64,000 nucleotides of DNA from JBICHN01 sp043101845 (lineage in GTDB: Bacteria; Planctomycetota; Phycisphaerae; Phycisphaerales; UBA5793): NCBI GenBank assembly GCA_043101845.1, contig JBICHN010000011.1, forward strand, positions 62,001-126,000. Direction: 5' to 3'. The notes beneath the pieces are model-generated. The model was not told the origin of the DNA and did no database searches. It saw only the letters and a list, made by a program, of their open reading frames with translations. Shown one piece after another: positions 7,983 to 16,863 of this stretch (positions within the stretch are counted from its first letter, which is position 1; each line of letters begins with the position of its first letter). A program made the translations under genes and the position numbers.

Positions 7983-8393
7983 ATGGCGAAGGACGGCATG
8001 ACGGACAAGCGGACGGTGCTTCTCGTGGGTCACTGCGGCCCGGACTCGTGGATGCTCCGTTCGACGGTGGAGCGGACGCTCGGCGCCGAGGCGCGGATGG
8101 TGAACTCGGCCGCGGACCTCGAGAAGTCGATCGACGAGGCGTCGCTCCTTCTCGTGAACCGCGTGCTCGACGGGCGCTTCGAGACGGAGAGCGGGATCGA
8201 GCTCATTCGTCAACTCGCGCAGACCCGGGCGCACGGCCCGAAGTCGATACTCATCTCGAACTACGAGGATGCGCAGGAGGCGGCCGAGGCGGCCGGCGCG
8301 GCGCCGGGCTTCGGCAAGGCCGAACTCAACTCGGAGAAGGCGGCGGAGCGCATGCGCGCGGCGATCGAATCGTCTTCGTCGTCGGCCGCGTGA
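7983..8393 (+). CDS. Degenerate response-regulator receiver-like protein
   Basis: The fold pattern is that of a receiver domain (VLLVGHCGPDSWMLRSTVE at the first strand and helix; KSILISNYEDAQEAAEAAGA and GFGKAEL later), but the acidic pocket is lost: the usual DD after strand 1 is replaced by GH, and the phosphoacceptor position in LLLVNRVLDG is Asn. The late conserved Lys (GFGKAEL) remains. It is therefore probably a pseudo-receiver that works without phosphorylation. I take the ATG at 7983; ATGs at 7941/7944, overlapping the tilS stop, or at 7998 are alternatives. The protein ends in a Ser-rich tail. Partner unknown. Confidence 0.7.
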   Translation: MAKDGMTDKRTVLLVGHCGPDSWMLRSTVERTLGAEARMVNSAADLEKSIDEASLLLVNRVLDGRFETESGIELIRQLAQTRAHGPKSILISNYEDAQEAAEAAGAAPGFGKAELNSEKAAERMRAAIESSSSSAA

Positions 8394-8484
8394 TGCGGCG
8401 CGTCGTTCGTAGTCGTCCCGGCCGGGGCGCCCGCTCCGGTTTCGTGGTTTCTCTTCCCCAACGGTGACTCAACTTCTCGAGAAC

Positions 8485-9225
8485 ATGGTGGCGCTGGGCA
8501 TCCGCGGAGTACGGTTTCGGTACCGCGGCGCGAGGGCGACCTCGGGCGGCTGGGTGGTCGATGTGGACGCGCTCGATCTCATGCCGGGCGAGCAACTGCT
8601 CCTCACCGGCGGGAGCGGGCGCGGCAAGAGCACGCTGCTCCATCTCATCGCCGGGCTCATCGACCCGGACCAGGGGCGCATCTATGTCGCCGGCGAGGAA
8701 GTCCACGCGCTCCATGGGGCGAAGCGCGATCTCTTCCGCGGCCGACACATCGGGATGATCTTCCAGACCTTCAACCTGCTCCATGGCTTCAGCGCCGTCG
8801 AGAATGTCATGGCGCCGATGATGTTCTCCGACCTTCCGCGGCGCGAGCATCGGCGTCGGGCGCTCGAACTCCTCGAGACGCTTGGCATTGACGAGCCGGA
8901 GCGCCGGCCGGATGAACTGAGCGTGGGCCAGCAGCAGCGCGTCGCGGTCGCGCGGGCGCTCGCGTGTGGCCCGGCGCTCGTGCTCGCCGACGAGCCCACC
9001 GCGAGCCTCGACCCGGCGAACGCGGCGATCGCGATGGACCTCATTCAACAGGCGTGCGCCGAGCGCGAGATCGCCCTCCTGTGCACGAGCCACGATCCCA
9101 CGCTCGCGCCGCGGTTCGAGCGGCGGATGGATCTCGAAGAGTTGCGCGGCGAGGGCGATGGCGGCGATGAAGAAGACGGCGCAGTCGCGGCCGATGCGAG
9201 CGGGAATGCAGGGGGGCGCGGCTGA
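8485..9225 (+). CDS. ABC transporter ATP-binding protein, LolD/MacB-type
   Basis: A 246-residue ATPase with Walker A (GGSGRGKST), Q-loop (IFQTFNLLHGFS), signature LSVGQQQRVAVARAL, Walker B (ALVLADEPT) and the SHD switch histidine. It belongs to the LolD/MacB/FtsE class whose partners are FtsX-type permeases. It is followed at a 1 base overlap by the permease, so the two are translationally coupled. A GTG at 8464 would add seven residues; neither start has a good Shine-Dalgarno sequence. The ending is Asp/Glu and Gly-rich. With the next two genes it forms a likely metal-related transporter, argued in the findings. Confidence 0.85.
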   Translation: MVALGIRGVRFRYRGARATSGGWVVDVDALDLMPGEQLLLTGGSGRGKSTLLHLIAGLIDPDQGRIYVAGEEVHALHGAKRDLFRGRHIGMIFQTFNLLHGFSAVENVMAPMMFSDLPRREHRRRALELLETLGIDEPERRPDELSVGQQQRVAVARALACGPALVLADEPTASLDPANAAIAMDLIQQACAEREIALLCTSHDPTLAPRFERRMDLEELRGEGDGGDEEDGAVAADASGNAGGRG

Positions 9226-10613
9226 TGGCGATGTCCGATTTCACCATCATCCGCCGGAGCATGGTCGCCCGGTCCTTCTCGACGATCACGACGGTCGTGA
9301 CGGTGGGGATCGCGGTGGCGCTCATGCTCGTGTTGATCAGCATGCGCGATTCGGGCCGCCGCGCCTTTGAGCGCGGGCCGGGGAACATGCATCTCCTCGT
9401 GAGCCGCGATGACAGCCCGCTCGTCGCGATCCTCAACGGCGTGTTCTACGCGAACGCGCCGCGGCGGTCGATCGAGTGGACGAAGTTTCAGGAGCTTACG
9501 AACCCGCGCAACCTGCCGCTCGAGTGGGCGATCCCGACGCAGATCGGCGACAACTACCGCGGCTATCCGGTGCTCTCGACGACGCCGGAGATCTTCTCGC
9601 AGTTCAAGCCGGCGGTCGGCGAGGAATGGGTGTTCACGAGCGGCGGCGCGTTCGATGAGCCGTTCGGCGTCGTGCTCGGCTCGACCGTCGCGGCGGAGAC
9701 GGGTCTCGGCGTGGGCGATGAACTGCACCTGTCGCACAATCTCCGCGGACCGGACGATCGCGCGAACGCCGGCGGCGGCGCCGAACCCGCGGACGAAGAG
9801 GACGACGAGCACGACGACGAGCACGAGGACGACCACCACGACGAAGACGAACAAGGTCACGACCCGCACGCGCACGATGAGTTCGAGTTCCATGTCGCGG
9901 GCATTCTCGCGCCGACCGGCGGGCCGCACGATCGCGCGGTCGTCGCGAACCTGATCGGCGCGTGGATCATCCACGCGCACGATCGGCGCGAAGACGCGGC
10001 GGGCGGCGCCGAGATCGAACTCACGACCGAAGCCGATCTCACCGACGAGGACCGGCTCATCACGGGCATCTACCTCCGCGTGCCGACGCGCGGCGGCGAG
10101 GCGGGCGCCATTCTGCCCGTCGTCTTCGACCGGCTCCGGCGGGACCCGTCGATCACCGTCGCGAATCCGAAACAGGAGATCGACAAGCTCTTCACGATCG
10201 TGGGCAACATCGATCGGATCTTCCTCGGCATGGCCGGGGTGGTCATGCTCGCGAGCGCGATCGGCATCATGCTCGCGCTCTACAATTCGATGGAGCAGCG
10301 GCGGCGGCAGGTCGCGACGCTTCGTGTGCTCGGCGCGAGCCGCGGGCGGATCTTCGGCCTCGTCATCACCGAGTCCGCGATGATCGGCCTGCTCGGGGCG
10401 GTGGTGGGCGTCGCCCTCGCGTTCGTCGGGCTCGAGGTCGTGACCGAACTCATGCGGCGTGAACTTCAGCTCGTGATCGAGCCGATCGTGACGCCGCTCG
10501 TGGTCCTGCTGCTCACGCTTGCGAGCGTCGGGCTCGCGTCGCTCGCGGGGATCGTGCCGGCCGTCATGGCGTACCGGACGCCGGTGGCGAAGAATCTGCG
10601 GCCGCTCGGGTGA
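9225..10613 (+). CDS. FtsX-like ABC transporter permease with His/Asp/Glu-rich loop
   Basis: The 462-residue permease has the MacB/LolC/FtsX layout: one N-terminal membrane helix (residues about 20-40), a large extracytoplasmic domain, and three C-terminal helices (roughly 325-350, 380-405, 425-445) with the conserved VATLRVLGASRGRIFGLV motif. Inside the extracytoplasmic domain, about residues 185-225, there is a run of Asp, Glu and His (EEDDEHDDEHEDDHHDEDEQ), followed by HDPHAHDEFEFH. Such runs bind divalent metals in other proteins. The start overlaps the stop of the ATPase gene. A metal substrate or metal sensing is an inference from this loop and the DUF3299 neighbour. Confidence 0.85.
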   Translation: MAMSDFTIIRRSMVARSFSTITTVVTVGIAVALMLVLISMRDSGRRAFERGPGNMHLLVSRDDSPLVAILNGVFYANAPRRSIEWTKFQELTNPRNLPLEWAIPTQIGDNYRGYPVLSTTPEIFSQFKPAVGEEWVFTSGGAFDEPFGVVLGSTVAAETGLGVGDELHLSHNLRGPDDRANAGGGAEPADEEDDEHDDEHEDDHHDEDEQGHDPHAHDEFEFHVAGILAPTGGPHDRAVVANLIGAWIIHAHDRREDAAGGAEIELTTEADLTDEDRLITGIYLRVPTRGGEAGAILPVVFDRLRRDPSITVANPKQEIDKLFTIVGNIDRIFLGMAGVVMLASAIGIMLALYNSMEQRRRQVATLRVLGASRGRIFGLVITESAMIGLLGAVVGVALAFVGLEVVTELMRRELQLVIEPIVTPLVVLLLTLASVGLASLAGIVPAVMAYRTPVAKNLRPLG

Positions 10614-10678
10614 CGAGGTGGGATCGATCGATCGATTGACGCCGGCGGCGCGCCGACGGAGGGGAATGACGAGACGAC

Positions 10679-11725
10679 ATGAAGGCGTTCTGGGGACTCA
10701 TCGCGGCGCTCGCGCTCATCACCGGCGGAATGCTCATGCAGCAGTCGGCGTCGGACGGGTCGTCGCCGCGCGAGGGAGGGACGACGACGGCGGAGCCGGA
10801 GCGGTCGATCGACGAGAATGACACGCTCGCGATGAACACCGTCGATGACGGTGAGGTCGAAGTCGAAGCGGGTGAAGAGAACGCGGCGACGGTCGACGAC
10901 GACGACGCGGCGATGGCCGGCGACGAAGCTGACGCGACGATCGCGAACGACGACGAGGTCGATGGCGACGCTGAATCGGACGCCCCCGGCGCGAACGACG
11001 GCGCGGCGCCGACGATCGATGAGCTGCTCGAGATCGAGCCGGCGCCGCCGATCGAAGAAGACGACCGCGACAACGGGAACGCTTCGCCCGCCGTCGACGC
11101 GGAGCTTCGCGCGAACGCGCCGGCCGAAGTGCGGCCGGGCGGTGGCGACGCCGCCGCCGGCGGAACGGCGGAGCAGGGCGAGGTTGCGAACGGCGAGTCG
11201 GCGGAGAGCGGCGAAACATTTTCGACCGGCATCGAGAAGGTCGGCGAGTTTCCGGTGAAATGGTCGAAGCTCGTGCGCCGCGACGACGGCGCCATCGTCG
11301 CGAACGATCGGTTCATCATCAAGGGGAGCGGCGCCGCGGACGATCCGTACCGCGTGACCTGGGACCTGCTTCTCTCGGCGGAGGAAGCGTTTCAGCCGCG
11401 CGAGGGGTTGAAGCGGGTGCCCGAGCATGTCGCGATGCTGCACGACAAGTATGTGCAGATTACCGGGTATGTCGCGTTTCCGATCGCCGCGGCGAACGCG
11501 AACGAGATGCTCGCGATGCTCAACCAGTGGGACGGGTGCTGCATCGGTCTGCCGCCCTCGCCGTACGACGCGGTCGAGGTGAAGCTCAAGGATGACGCGA
11601 CGCCGGAGCAACTCGCGATGTCGTACGGCGTCGTGACGGGACGGCTGCGCGTGGACCCGTACCTCACCGGTGACTGGCTGCTCGGCCTCTATGTCATGAA
11701 CGACGCGGAACTGCGGAAGAACTGA
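10679..11725 (+). CDS. Exported or membrane-anchored DUF3299-like protein with acidic linker
   Basis: The 348-residue protein has an N-terminal hydrophobic segment (GLIAALALITGGMLM), a very long acidic, Ala-rich linker (about residues 30-185) and a C-terminal domain with the DUF3299 pattern: YVQITGYVAFPIAAANANEM, then a CC pair in WDGCCIGLPPSPYDAVEVKL, then a G(R)LRVDPYL end. DUF3299 proteins occur beside ABC transporters of the ATPase/FtsX type, and one accompanies a zinc-regulated Vibrio transporter locus as I remember it. It lies 65 bp after the permease on the same strand, so one operon is likely. Biochemical role unknown. Confidence 0.75.
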   Translation: MKAFWGLIAALALITGGMLMQQSASDGSSPREGGTTTAEPERSIDENDTLAMNTVDDGEVEVEAGEENAATVDDDDAAMAGDEADATIANDDEVDGDAESDAPGANDGAAPTIDELLEIEPAPPIEEDDRDNGNASPAVDAELRANAPAEVRPGGGDAAAGGTAEQGEVANGESAESGETFSTGIEKVGEFPVKWSKLVRRDDGAIVANDRFIIKGSGAADDPYRVTWDLLLSAEEAFQPREGLKRVPEHVAMLHDKYVQITGYVAFPIAAANANEMLAMLNQWDGCCIGLPPSPYDAVEVKLKDDATPEQLAMSYGVVTGRLRVDPYLTGDWLLGLYVMNDAELRKN

Positions 11726-11822
11726 TCGGCCTGTCGAATTGGAATCGATGGCGCGCGGCGCGGGGATGCGGCGCGCGTTCACCTGCGATCGAACGCTCGA
11801 ACGAATGAACCGGATGCACACG

Positions 11823-13043
11823 ATGAGCCAGCATGATTTTGACGCGGAGCTTCAGAAGGAGCTCGACGCCGCCATGGGCGAACTCGACATGGAGGCGATG
11901 CTCAATTCGGGTCCCGCCGCGACCGGCGATGACGCGGACGCGAAGAAGGGGAGCGGGCGGCCGCGCTCGTTCAAGACGGGCGACCGCGCGACGGGGCGGA
12001 TCATCAGCGTGACGCCGGAGGATGTGTTCGTCGAACTCGGGCCGCGCCATCAGGGCGTGTGCAGCATCGTGCAGTTCGAGGAGCAGCCCAAGGTCGGCGA
12101 TCCGATCGAGGTCACGGTCCAGCGCTTCGACAAGAGCGAGGGGCTCTTCTACCTCACGCGCGTCGGCGCCGTGCAGAAGGCGGACTGGGAGAACCTCCAG
12201 GAGGGCCAGGTCGTCGAAGCGCGGTGCACGGGCGTGAACAAGGGCGGGCTCGAGATGGAGGTTGCGGGCCATCGCGCGTTCATGCCCGCGGGGCAGATCG
12301 ATATCTACCGCACGGAAGACCTCGAGCAGTTCAAGGACCAGACGCTCACCTGCGAGGTCATCGAGTTCAACCGCGAGAAGCGGAACATCGTCCTCTCCCG
12401 GCGCGAAGTGCTCGTCCGCGAGCAGGCGGCGAAGCGCGAGGAGATCTTCTCGAAGCTCACCGTCGGCGACACGGTCGAGGGGATCGTGCGCAAGCTCATG
12501 CCGTTCGGCGCGTTCGTCGATCTCGGCGCGGGGGTCGACGGCCTCGTGCATGTGAGCGATCTCGCGTGGGAGCGCGTGAGCGATCCGGCGAAGGTCGTCG
12601 CCGAGGGGCAGCGCGTGAAGGTGCAGGTGCTCGCGATCGACGAGGAGCGGAACCGCATCGGCCTCGGGCTCAAGCAGACGCAGGCCGACCCGTTCGAGTC
12701 AATCGGGAACGAGCTCGCCGAGGGCGCGACGGTGACGGGGCGCGTGACGAAGATCACCGCGTTCGGCGCGTTCGTCGAAATCGAGCCGGGCGTCGAAGGG
12801 CTCATTCACATTTCGCAACTCTCGCACGAGCGGGTGAACCGCGTAAGCCAGATTGTGAGCGAAGGCGAAGTCGTCACGGCTCAGATTCTCGACATCGATC
12901 CGGACTCGCGCCGGATCAGCCTGTCGATGAAGGCGCTCAAGGAGTCGCAGGCGGAGAGCGCCGAGCGCCCGGCCGACGCGTCGATGGAGCGCCTCAAGGC
13001 GCGCTTCGGATCCGACCGCCCGCTCAAGGGCGGGCTGGGGTGA
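11823..13043 (+). CDS. Ribosomal protein S1-like RNA-binding protein, four S1 domains
   Basis: Four S1 (OB-fold) RNA-binding repeats are visible: one beginning TGRIISVTPEDVFVEL, a second around ARCTGVNKGGLEMEVAGHRAFMPAGQ, a third VEGIVRKLMPFGAFVDLGAG and a fourth VTGRVTKITAFGAFVEIEPG. Repeats three and four carry the standard GAFV and GL(V/I)H(V/I)S motifs. At 406 residues it is shorter than E. coli S1 (six domains), as seen in several phyla. I start at the ATG at 11823 (MSQHDFDAEL); upstream in-frame starts would add a poorly conserved basic extension. It probably aids translation initiation or mRNA binding; whether it is the true ribosomal S1 cannot be decided here. Confidence 0.85.
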   Translation: MSQHDFDAELQKELDAAMGELDMEAMLNSGPAATGDDADAKKGSGRPRSFKTGDRATGRIISVTPEDVFVELGPRHQGVCSIVQFEEQPKVGDPIEVTVQRFDKSEGLFYLTRVGAVQKADWENLQEGQVVEARCTGVNKGGLEMEVAGHRAFMPAGQIDIYRTEDLEQFKDQTLTCEVIEFNREKRNIVLSRREVLVREQAAKREEIFSKLTVGDTVEGIVRKLMPFGAFVDLGAGVDGLVHVSDLAWERVSDPAKVVAEGQRVKVQVLAIDEERNRIGLGLKQTQADPFESIGNELAEGATVTGRVTKITAFGAFVEIEPGVEGLIHISQLSHERVNRVSQIVSEGEVVTAQILDIDPDSRRISLSMKALKESQAESAERPADASMERLKARFGSDRPLKGGLG

Positions 13044-13466
13044 GGGTGGTCGGGCGCGTGCGGGTGCGCAGCGCGTAATCGTCGAGCATCGAGGATCGAA
13101 GGACGACTCGTAGAGCGGCGATCTGTGCGCCGCGGAGTCGTCGCGTTTGTAGAGCCGCGTTCTGTGAACGGGGTCGCGGCGCAGGGGGTCGATCCCCCGG
13201 AGCCGCGATGTTTGCGCCGACGGACGCCTAACTTCGAGGCTCCGCCCCCGTTGGGGGGACTCCGCCTCGACCCCGTGCACAGCACGCGGCTCTATGGGAT
13301 CGTGAGGGTCGTCCTCGCCAGTCCGCGCGCACTCGTTCCAGACGCTGTGGGTTCCGCTGCGCTCCAACCACAGCCACCCACTCGTAGTTCGCTCGGCGCC
13401 GGGTGGCTGTGGCTGAGGTTCGGGGAAGCCACAGGGAAGATGGCGCGGTTCTGAGGATTGAATCTG

Positions 13467-13508
13467 TGATTTGAGATTTGAGATTTGAGATTTGAGATCT
13501 CAGATCTC
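13467..13508. repeat. Heptanucleotide array (AGATTTG)n
   Basis: Six units of seven bases, beginning TGATTTG, continuing AGATTTG and ending AGATCTC. It belongs to the same repeat family as arrays at 16794, about 17033 and 27661. Confidence 0.85.
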
Positions 13509-13534
13509 CGGATCTTCGATCGTTCATCCAATCC

Positions 13535-13654
13535 CGTGTGCCACGGCCTTCCAGGCCGTGCGACGAATGGAACGACGGTGTCGGTGACGAGGTGAGCGAT
13601 CGTCGTGTCAGGCGTCATCCGCCGCTCCGCAGTGCCGCACGGTAGTGGCACACG
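13535..13654. repeat. Dispersed repeat element B, copy 2
   Basis: Starts GTGTGCCACGGCCTTCCAGG and ends GGTAGTGGCACACGG, matching 2594-2714 with scattered changes. Its ends are complementary as in copy 1. Confidence 0.8.
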
Positions 13655-13762
13655 GAGTGAGGGAGGGAGCATACCGTACGAAGCGAGTCGTCGTTATGGA
13701 CGCGTATGTTCCATTCGCTGTGGGTTCCGCTTCGCTCCAACCACAGCCACCCGTCGTCGAAT

Positions 13763-14626
13763 CTACGCCTCGATCTTCCGGTAGAAGCCCTTCACGACCT
13801 GGTACACGCCGTAGGCGAGGACGCCGAAGGCGACGGCGCCGTAGAGCCAGGTTCCGTAGGGCTGGTCGCGCAGGCTCGCGAGCGCTTCGCCGAACGATTT
13901 CGCTTCGTCGGGGTCCTGGGTGATCGTCGTGTAGAGGAGCGAACCGCCGATGATGAAGAAGACGACGCCGCGCGCAGCGAGGCCGAGCGTGGCGCTGAAC
14001 TTGATCGCCTTGCGTGGCGTCTCGTCGACCTGCGCGAGCTTGAGCTTCTTCTGGTACGACTGGGTGATCGCCTTGCCGGCCTCCATGAAGCCGCCGACGA
14101 TGATCATCACGGCGACCGCGCCGAGAAGCCAGCGTCCCCAGGTCTCGCCCATGAGCTGCGCCGACCACGCCTCACTTCGGTCGCCGCCCGACGAACTCGA
14201 CCCCGAGCCCATGAGCAGCTTCACCGTCCAGATCGTGAGACCGGTGTAGATGACGGCGCTGACGAAGTAGACGACGCGGCGGGCGTATCCCTTCGCGTCG
14301 CCGCTCGCCTGGTTCTCCGGGTCGGCGAAGGTCTGCGTCCAGCGCCAGAGCGCGTAGCAGCCGAGGCCGACCGCGAGCACGACGACGAGCGGGAACCCGA
14401 ACGACATCTCGAGCAACTCCTGGATCGCGTTGCGCGAGCCGCCGGTCTCGCCGCCCCCGCCGCCGCCCGTCGCGGCCATGATCGCGAGAACGCCGACGGT
14501 CGAATAGACGACGCCCTTCGAGATGTAACCGAGGCGGACGACCCAGTCGGGCCAGAGTGGTGTGTTGAGCAGTTCGGGCGCGTGGGCGCGGGCCTGCCGA
14601 TGAGCGGTCGCGGCGTGATTCGCCAT
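13763..14626 (-). CDS. DUF1206 family membrane protein
   Basis: The 287-residue protein has the DUF1206 layout of three repeated units, each with two membrane helices: unit 1 around LGYISKGVVYSTVGVLAIMA and a second helix at about 75-95, unit 2 around ARRVVYFVSAVIYTGLTIWT, and unit 3 around GLAARGVVFFIIGGSLLYTT plus a final helix near 260. Each unit starts with the Arg/Gly(Lys)-Gly/Val pattern typical of the family. The start has GGGAGG 9 nt upstream. The function of DUF1206 is unknown. It is a stand-alone minus-strand gene between two repeat-bearing gaps. Confidence 0.85.
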   Translation of the reverse strand: MANHAATAHRQARAHAPELLNTPLWPDWVVRLGYISKGVVYSTVGVLAIMAATGGGGGGETGGSRNAIQELLEMSFGFPLVVVLAVGLGCYALWRWTQTFADPENQASGDAKGYARRVVYFVSAVIYTGLTIWTVKLLMGSGSSSSGGDRSEAWSAQLMGETWGRWLLGAVAVMIIVGGFMEAGKAITQSYQKKLKLAQVDETPRKAIKFSATLGLAARGVVFFIIGGSLLYTTITQDPDEAKSFGEALASLRDQPYGTWLYGAVAFGVLAYGVYQVVKGFYRKIEA

Positions 14627-14805
14627 GATGGTGTTCCTCCCCTTCGTCGGTACCGTTCCGGTTTCGACGCCGGAACAAGAACAACTGAACGCGTCGCGCC
14701 TCGGGCAATGGTAATGGCGCGGGGCGCGGCACAGTTCTGGACGATGAGAAGATGCTCAGACCCGCGTGGAAGATCCCTTCGTCACCCGGCCACGAATAGG
14801 GATGA

Positions 14806-15027
14806 TCAGTTCGTGGACACGCGGGTGTACCCGGGGGCGAGACGGCGCTCCGTCGCGTTCACCTGGCGATGCCTGCGATCGAGTTCGGCGCATCGCGGAC
14901 ACTTCGGCAGGCCGCCGTGGACCCACTGAACATCGCGACTCGCCGCGACCTGGCCGGCTTCGCACCTCGTATTCGAATGGTGAAAATCGTCACCCGCGGC
15001 GTGCCATACGATCCGGGACTCGTTCAT
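14806..15027 (-). CDS. Small Cys/His-rich protein (73 aa), unknown
   Basis: AAGGAG precedes the ATG by about 7 nt, which is among the better ribosome binding sites in the window and argues for a real gene. The product contains HAAGDDFHHSNTRCEAG, and later GLPKCPRCAELDRRHR. A CxxC pair plus an upstream Cys and His residues suggests a small zinc-binding fold. I do not recognise the family. It is isolated: convergent or divergent neighbours lie more than 150 bp away. Confidence 0.55.
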   Translation of the reverse strand: MNESRIVWHAAGDDFHHSNTRCEAGQVAASRDVQWVHGGLPKCPRCAELDRRHRQVNATERRLAPGYTRVSTN

Positions 15028-15348
15028 CGCGCTCTCCTTCGGTGTGAGGCTGCACTACTCGAGTTCGCCTCCGGCGCCGCCATCGATTCATTCGAAGACA
15101 AGAAACTGGGAAACCGCCTGCAGCCGATGACTGACCTACACGCGGAAAGATTCGAAGGGCCGCCGGTTCCGAGGGTCGTATCATTGCCCACGGGGCGTCA
15201 AATCCCTCATCCACGGAGGATCCTTCGGTGAAGAGCTGATCGCACGCGAGATTCGTGGTTGAAGTCATTCGGTTTGAGTGAGCGGGCGAGCGAACGAACT
15301 CGCGCTCTCCATTCGCAAGTGCGATCTGATTTACCGTTCGGAGGATCC
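15028..15348. other. Intergenic region upstream of hflX
   Basis: These 321 bases separate the small Cys-rich gene from the divergently transcribed hflX. I see no RNA gene and no clear promoter pair; the base composition is slightly less GC-rich than the genes. The hflX ribosome binding site is at the end. Confidence 0.5.
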
Positions 15349-16773
15349 ATGGCCGGTCAACACAGACTCCATCAGGAACGCCTGCAGGTTGAAGCGCTCG
15401 ACGAAGCCGCGGTGCTCGTCGCGGTGCACCTGCCCGACGCGCGGTTCGACCCGCGCGATCCGCTCGGCGAACTCCGTGCGCTCGCGGAGACCGCGGGGGC
15501 GCGCGTCGTCGGCGAACTCGTACAGAACCGCAACCGACCCGAGCCGGGAACCTACATGGGGACCGGCAAGCTCGACGAGCTCGCGAACTTCCGCGAGGAG
15601 GTCGGCGCGAAGGTCATCATCTTCGACAACGATCTCTCACCGTCGCAGATCCGCAACATCGAGCAGGTCGTGAAGTGCAAGGTGATCGACCGCTCGGAGC
15701 TCATCCTCGACATATTCGCCGGGCGCGCGACGACGGCGGCGGCGAAGCTGCAGGTCGAGCTCGCGCAGCTCGAGTACACCTATCCGCGGCTCCGCGCGAT
15801 GTGGAGCCACCTCGGGCAGATCACCGGCGGCGCGCCGGTCGGCATCGGCACGCGCGGCCCGGGCGAGACGCAGATCGAAACCGACCGCCGCCTCGTCCAG
15901 CGGCGCAAGGCGATGCTCAAGCGCCGCCTCGCCGAGATCAACCGGCGGCACGCCCGCGAGATTGCGCGGCGGCGGCGGGAGAACTTCACGGTGAGCCTCG
16001 TCGGTTACACGAACGCGGGCAAGTCGACGCTGTTCAACGCGCTCACCGAGCCGAGCGGCGGGGGCGGCGCCTACGCGGACAACCGTCTCTTCGCGACGCT
16101 TACGACGCGGAGCCGGCGCTGGCCGCTCGGGAGCGGCGACGAGGCGCTCCTGTCCGACACGGTCGGGTTCGTGCGCGATCTGCCGCACCATCTCGTCGCG
16201 TCGTTCCGGGCGACGCTCGAGGACGCCCTCTTCGCGGACCTTCTGCTCATCGTGCTCGATGTCTCCGATCCGCAGGCGGAACTCCAGTACGAAGTCGTGC
16301 AGGAGACGCTCGACGCGCTCGAGCGCGACTGGGCGGAGGAGATCGCGGAGGATGCGGGCGCCGAGGCGTGGCCCGACGACCCCGACGCGCGTGAGCGCTG
16401 GCGCGAGTCGATGGCGCTGCGGCCGAAGCGGCTCCTCGTGCTCAACAAGATCGACCGTCTGTCCGACCATTCCGAGCGCGCGATCTGGGCCCAGCGCGAG
16501 CCGACGGCGCTCGCGGTGAGCGCCAGGAGCGGCGAGGGGATCGAGGACCTGCGCGACCGCGTGCTCGAGATCATGCGCGGCGAGACGCGGCGGATGGAAG
16601 TCACGCTGCCGTACTCGGCCGCGAAGGCGCTCAACTTCGCCGAGACGCGGGGCGAAGTGCTCGACCGCGACTACGGCCCGAACGAGGTGCGCCTCACCGT
16701 CAAACTCGGCGTCGGCCATGTCGACCAGCTGCGGTCGATGGGGGCCACGGTGACGGTGGACGGGGAAGTGTGA
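15349..16773 (+). CDS. hflX: GTPase HflX
   Basis: HflX binds the large ribosomal subunit and splits stalled or stress-inactivated ribosomes. The 474-residue product has the N-terminal HflX domain with PEPGTYMGTGKLDEL and FDNDLSPSQIRNIE, the glycine-rich GTRGPGETQIETDRR hallmark before the coiled coil, and a G domain with G1 GYTNAGKST, G3 DTVGF and G4 NKID. The start at 15349 follows GGAGG by 5 nt; an upstream in-frame start would add about 30 residues. An extra 20-25 residue acidic stretch sits before G4 (about residues 330-350). Confidence 0.93.
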   Translation: MAGQHRLHQERLQVEALDEAAVLVAVHLPDARFDPRDPLGELRALAETAGARVVGELVQNRNRPEPGTYMGTGKLDELANFREEVGAKVIIFDNDLSPSQIRNIEQVVKCKVIDRSELILDIFAGRATTAAAKLQVELAQLEYTYPRLRAMWSHLGQITGGAPVGIGTRGPGETQIETDRRLVQRRKAMLKRRLAEINRRHAREIARRRRENFTVSLVGYTNAGKSTLFNALTEPSGGGGAYADNRLFATLTTRSRRWPLGSGDEALLSDTVGFVRDLPHHLVASFRATLEDALFADLLLIVLDVSDPQAELQYEVVQETLDALERDWAEEIAEDAGAEAWPDDPDARERWRESMALRPKRLLVLNKIDRLSDHSERAIWAQREPTALAVSARSGEGIEDLRDRVLEIMRGETRRMEVTLPYSAAKALNFAETRGEVLDRDYGPNEVRLTVKLGVGHVDQLRSMGATVTVDGEV

Positions 16774-16793
16774 ATGGGGTTGTCGGAGAATTT

Positions 16794-16863
16794 AGATCTG
16801 AGATCTGAGATCTGAGATCTGAGATTTGAGATTTGAGATTTGAGATTTGAGATTTGAAATTTC
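16794..16863. repeat. Heptanucleotide array (AGATYTG)n after hflX
   Basis: Nine units: four AGATCTG followed by five AGATTTG, then decayed AAATTTC and AGATT. It begins about 20 bp after the hflX stop codon. The ordered switch from C to T at one position indicates expansion by slippage or unequal crossover from two unit types. Confidence 0.9.

Larger units (their letters stand above)
13044..13762. repeat. Repeat island between the S1 gene and DUF1206 gene
   Basis: No credible gene lies in these 719 bases. They hold a copy of element A (13229-13297), a heptanucleotide array (13467-13508), a copy of element B (13535-13654), and a 32 bp repeat GTGGGTTCCGCTNCGCTCCA followed by ACCACAGCCACCC twice, at about 13349 and 13718. 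The combination of elements A and B in the same order as at 2505-2714 suggests they spread or were copied together. Confidence 0.8.
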
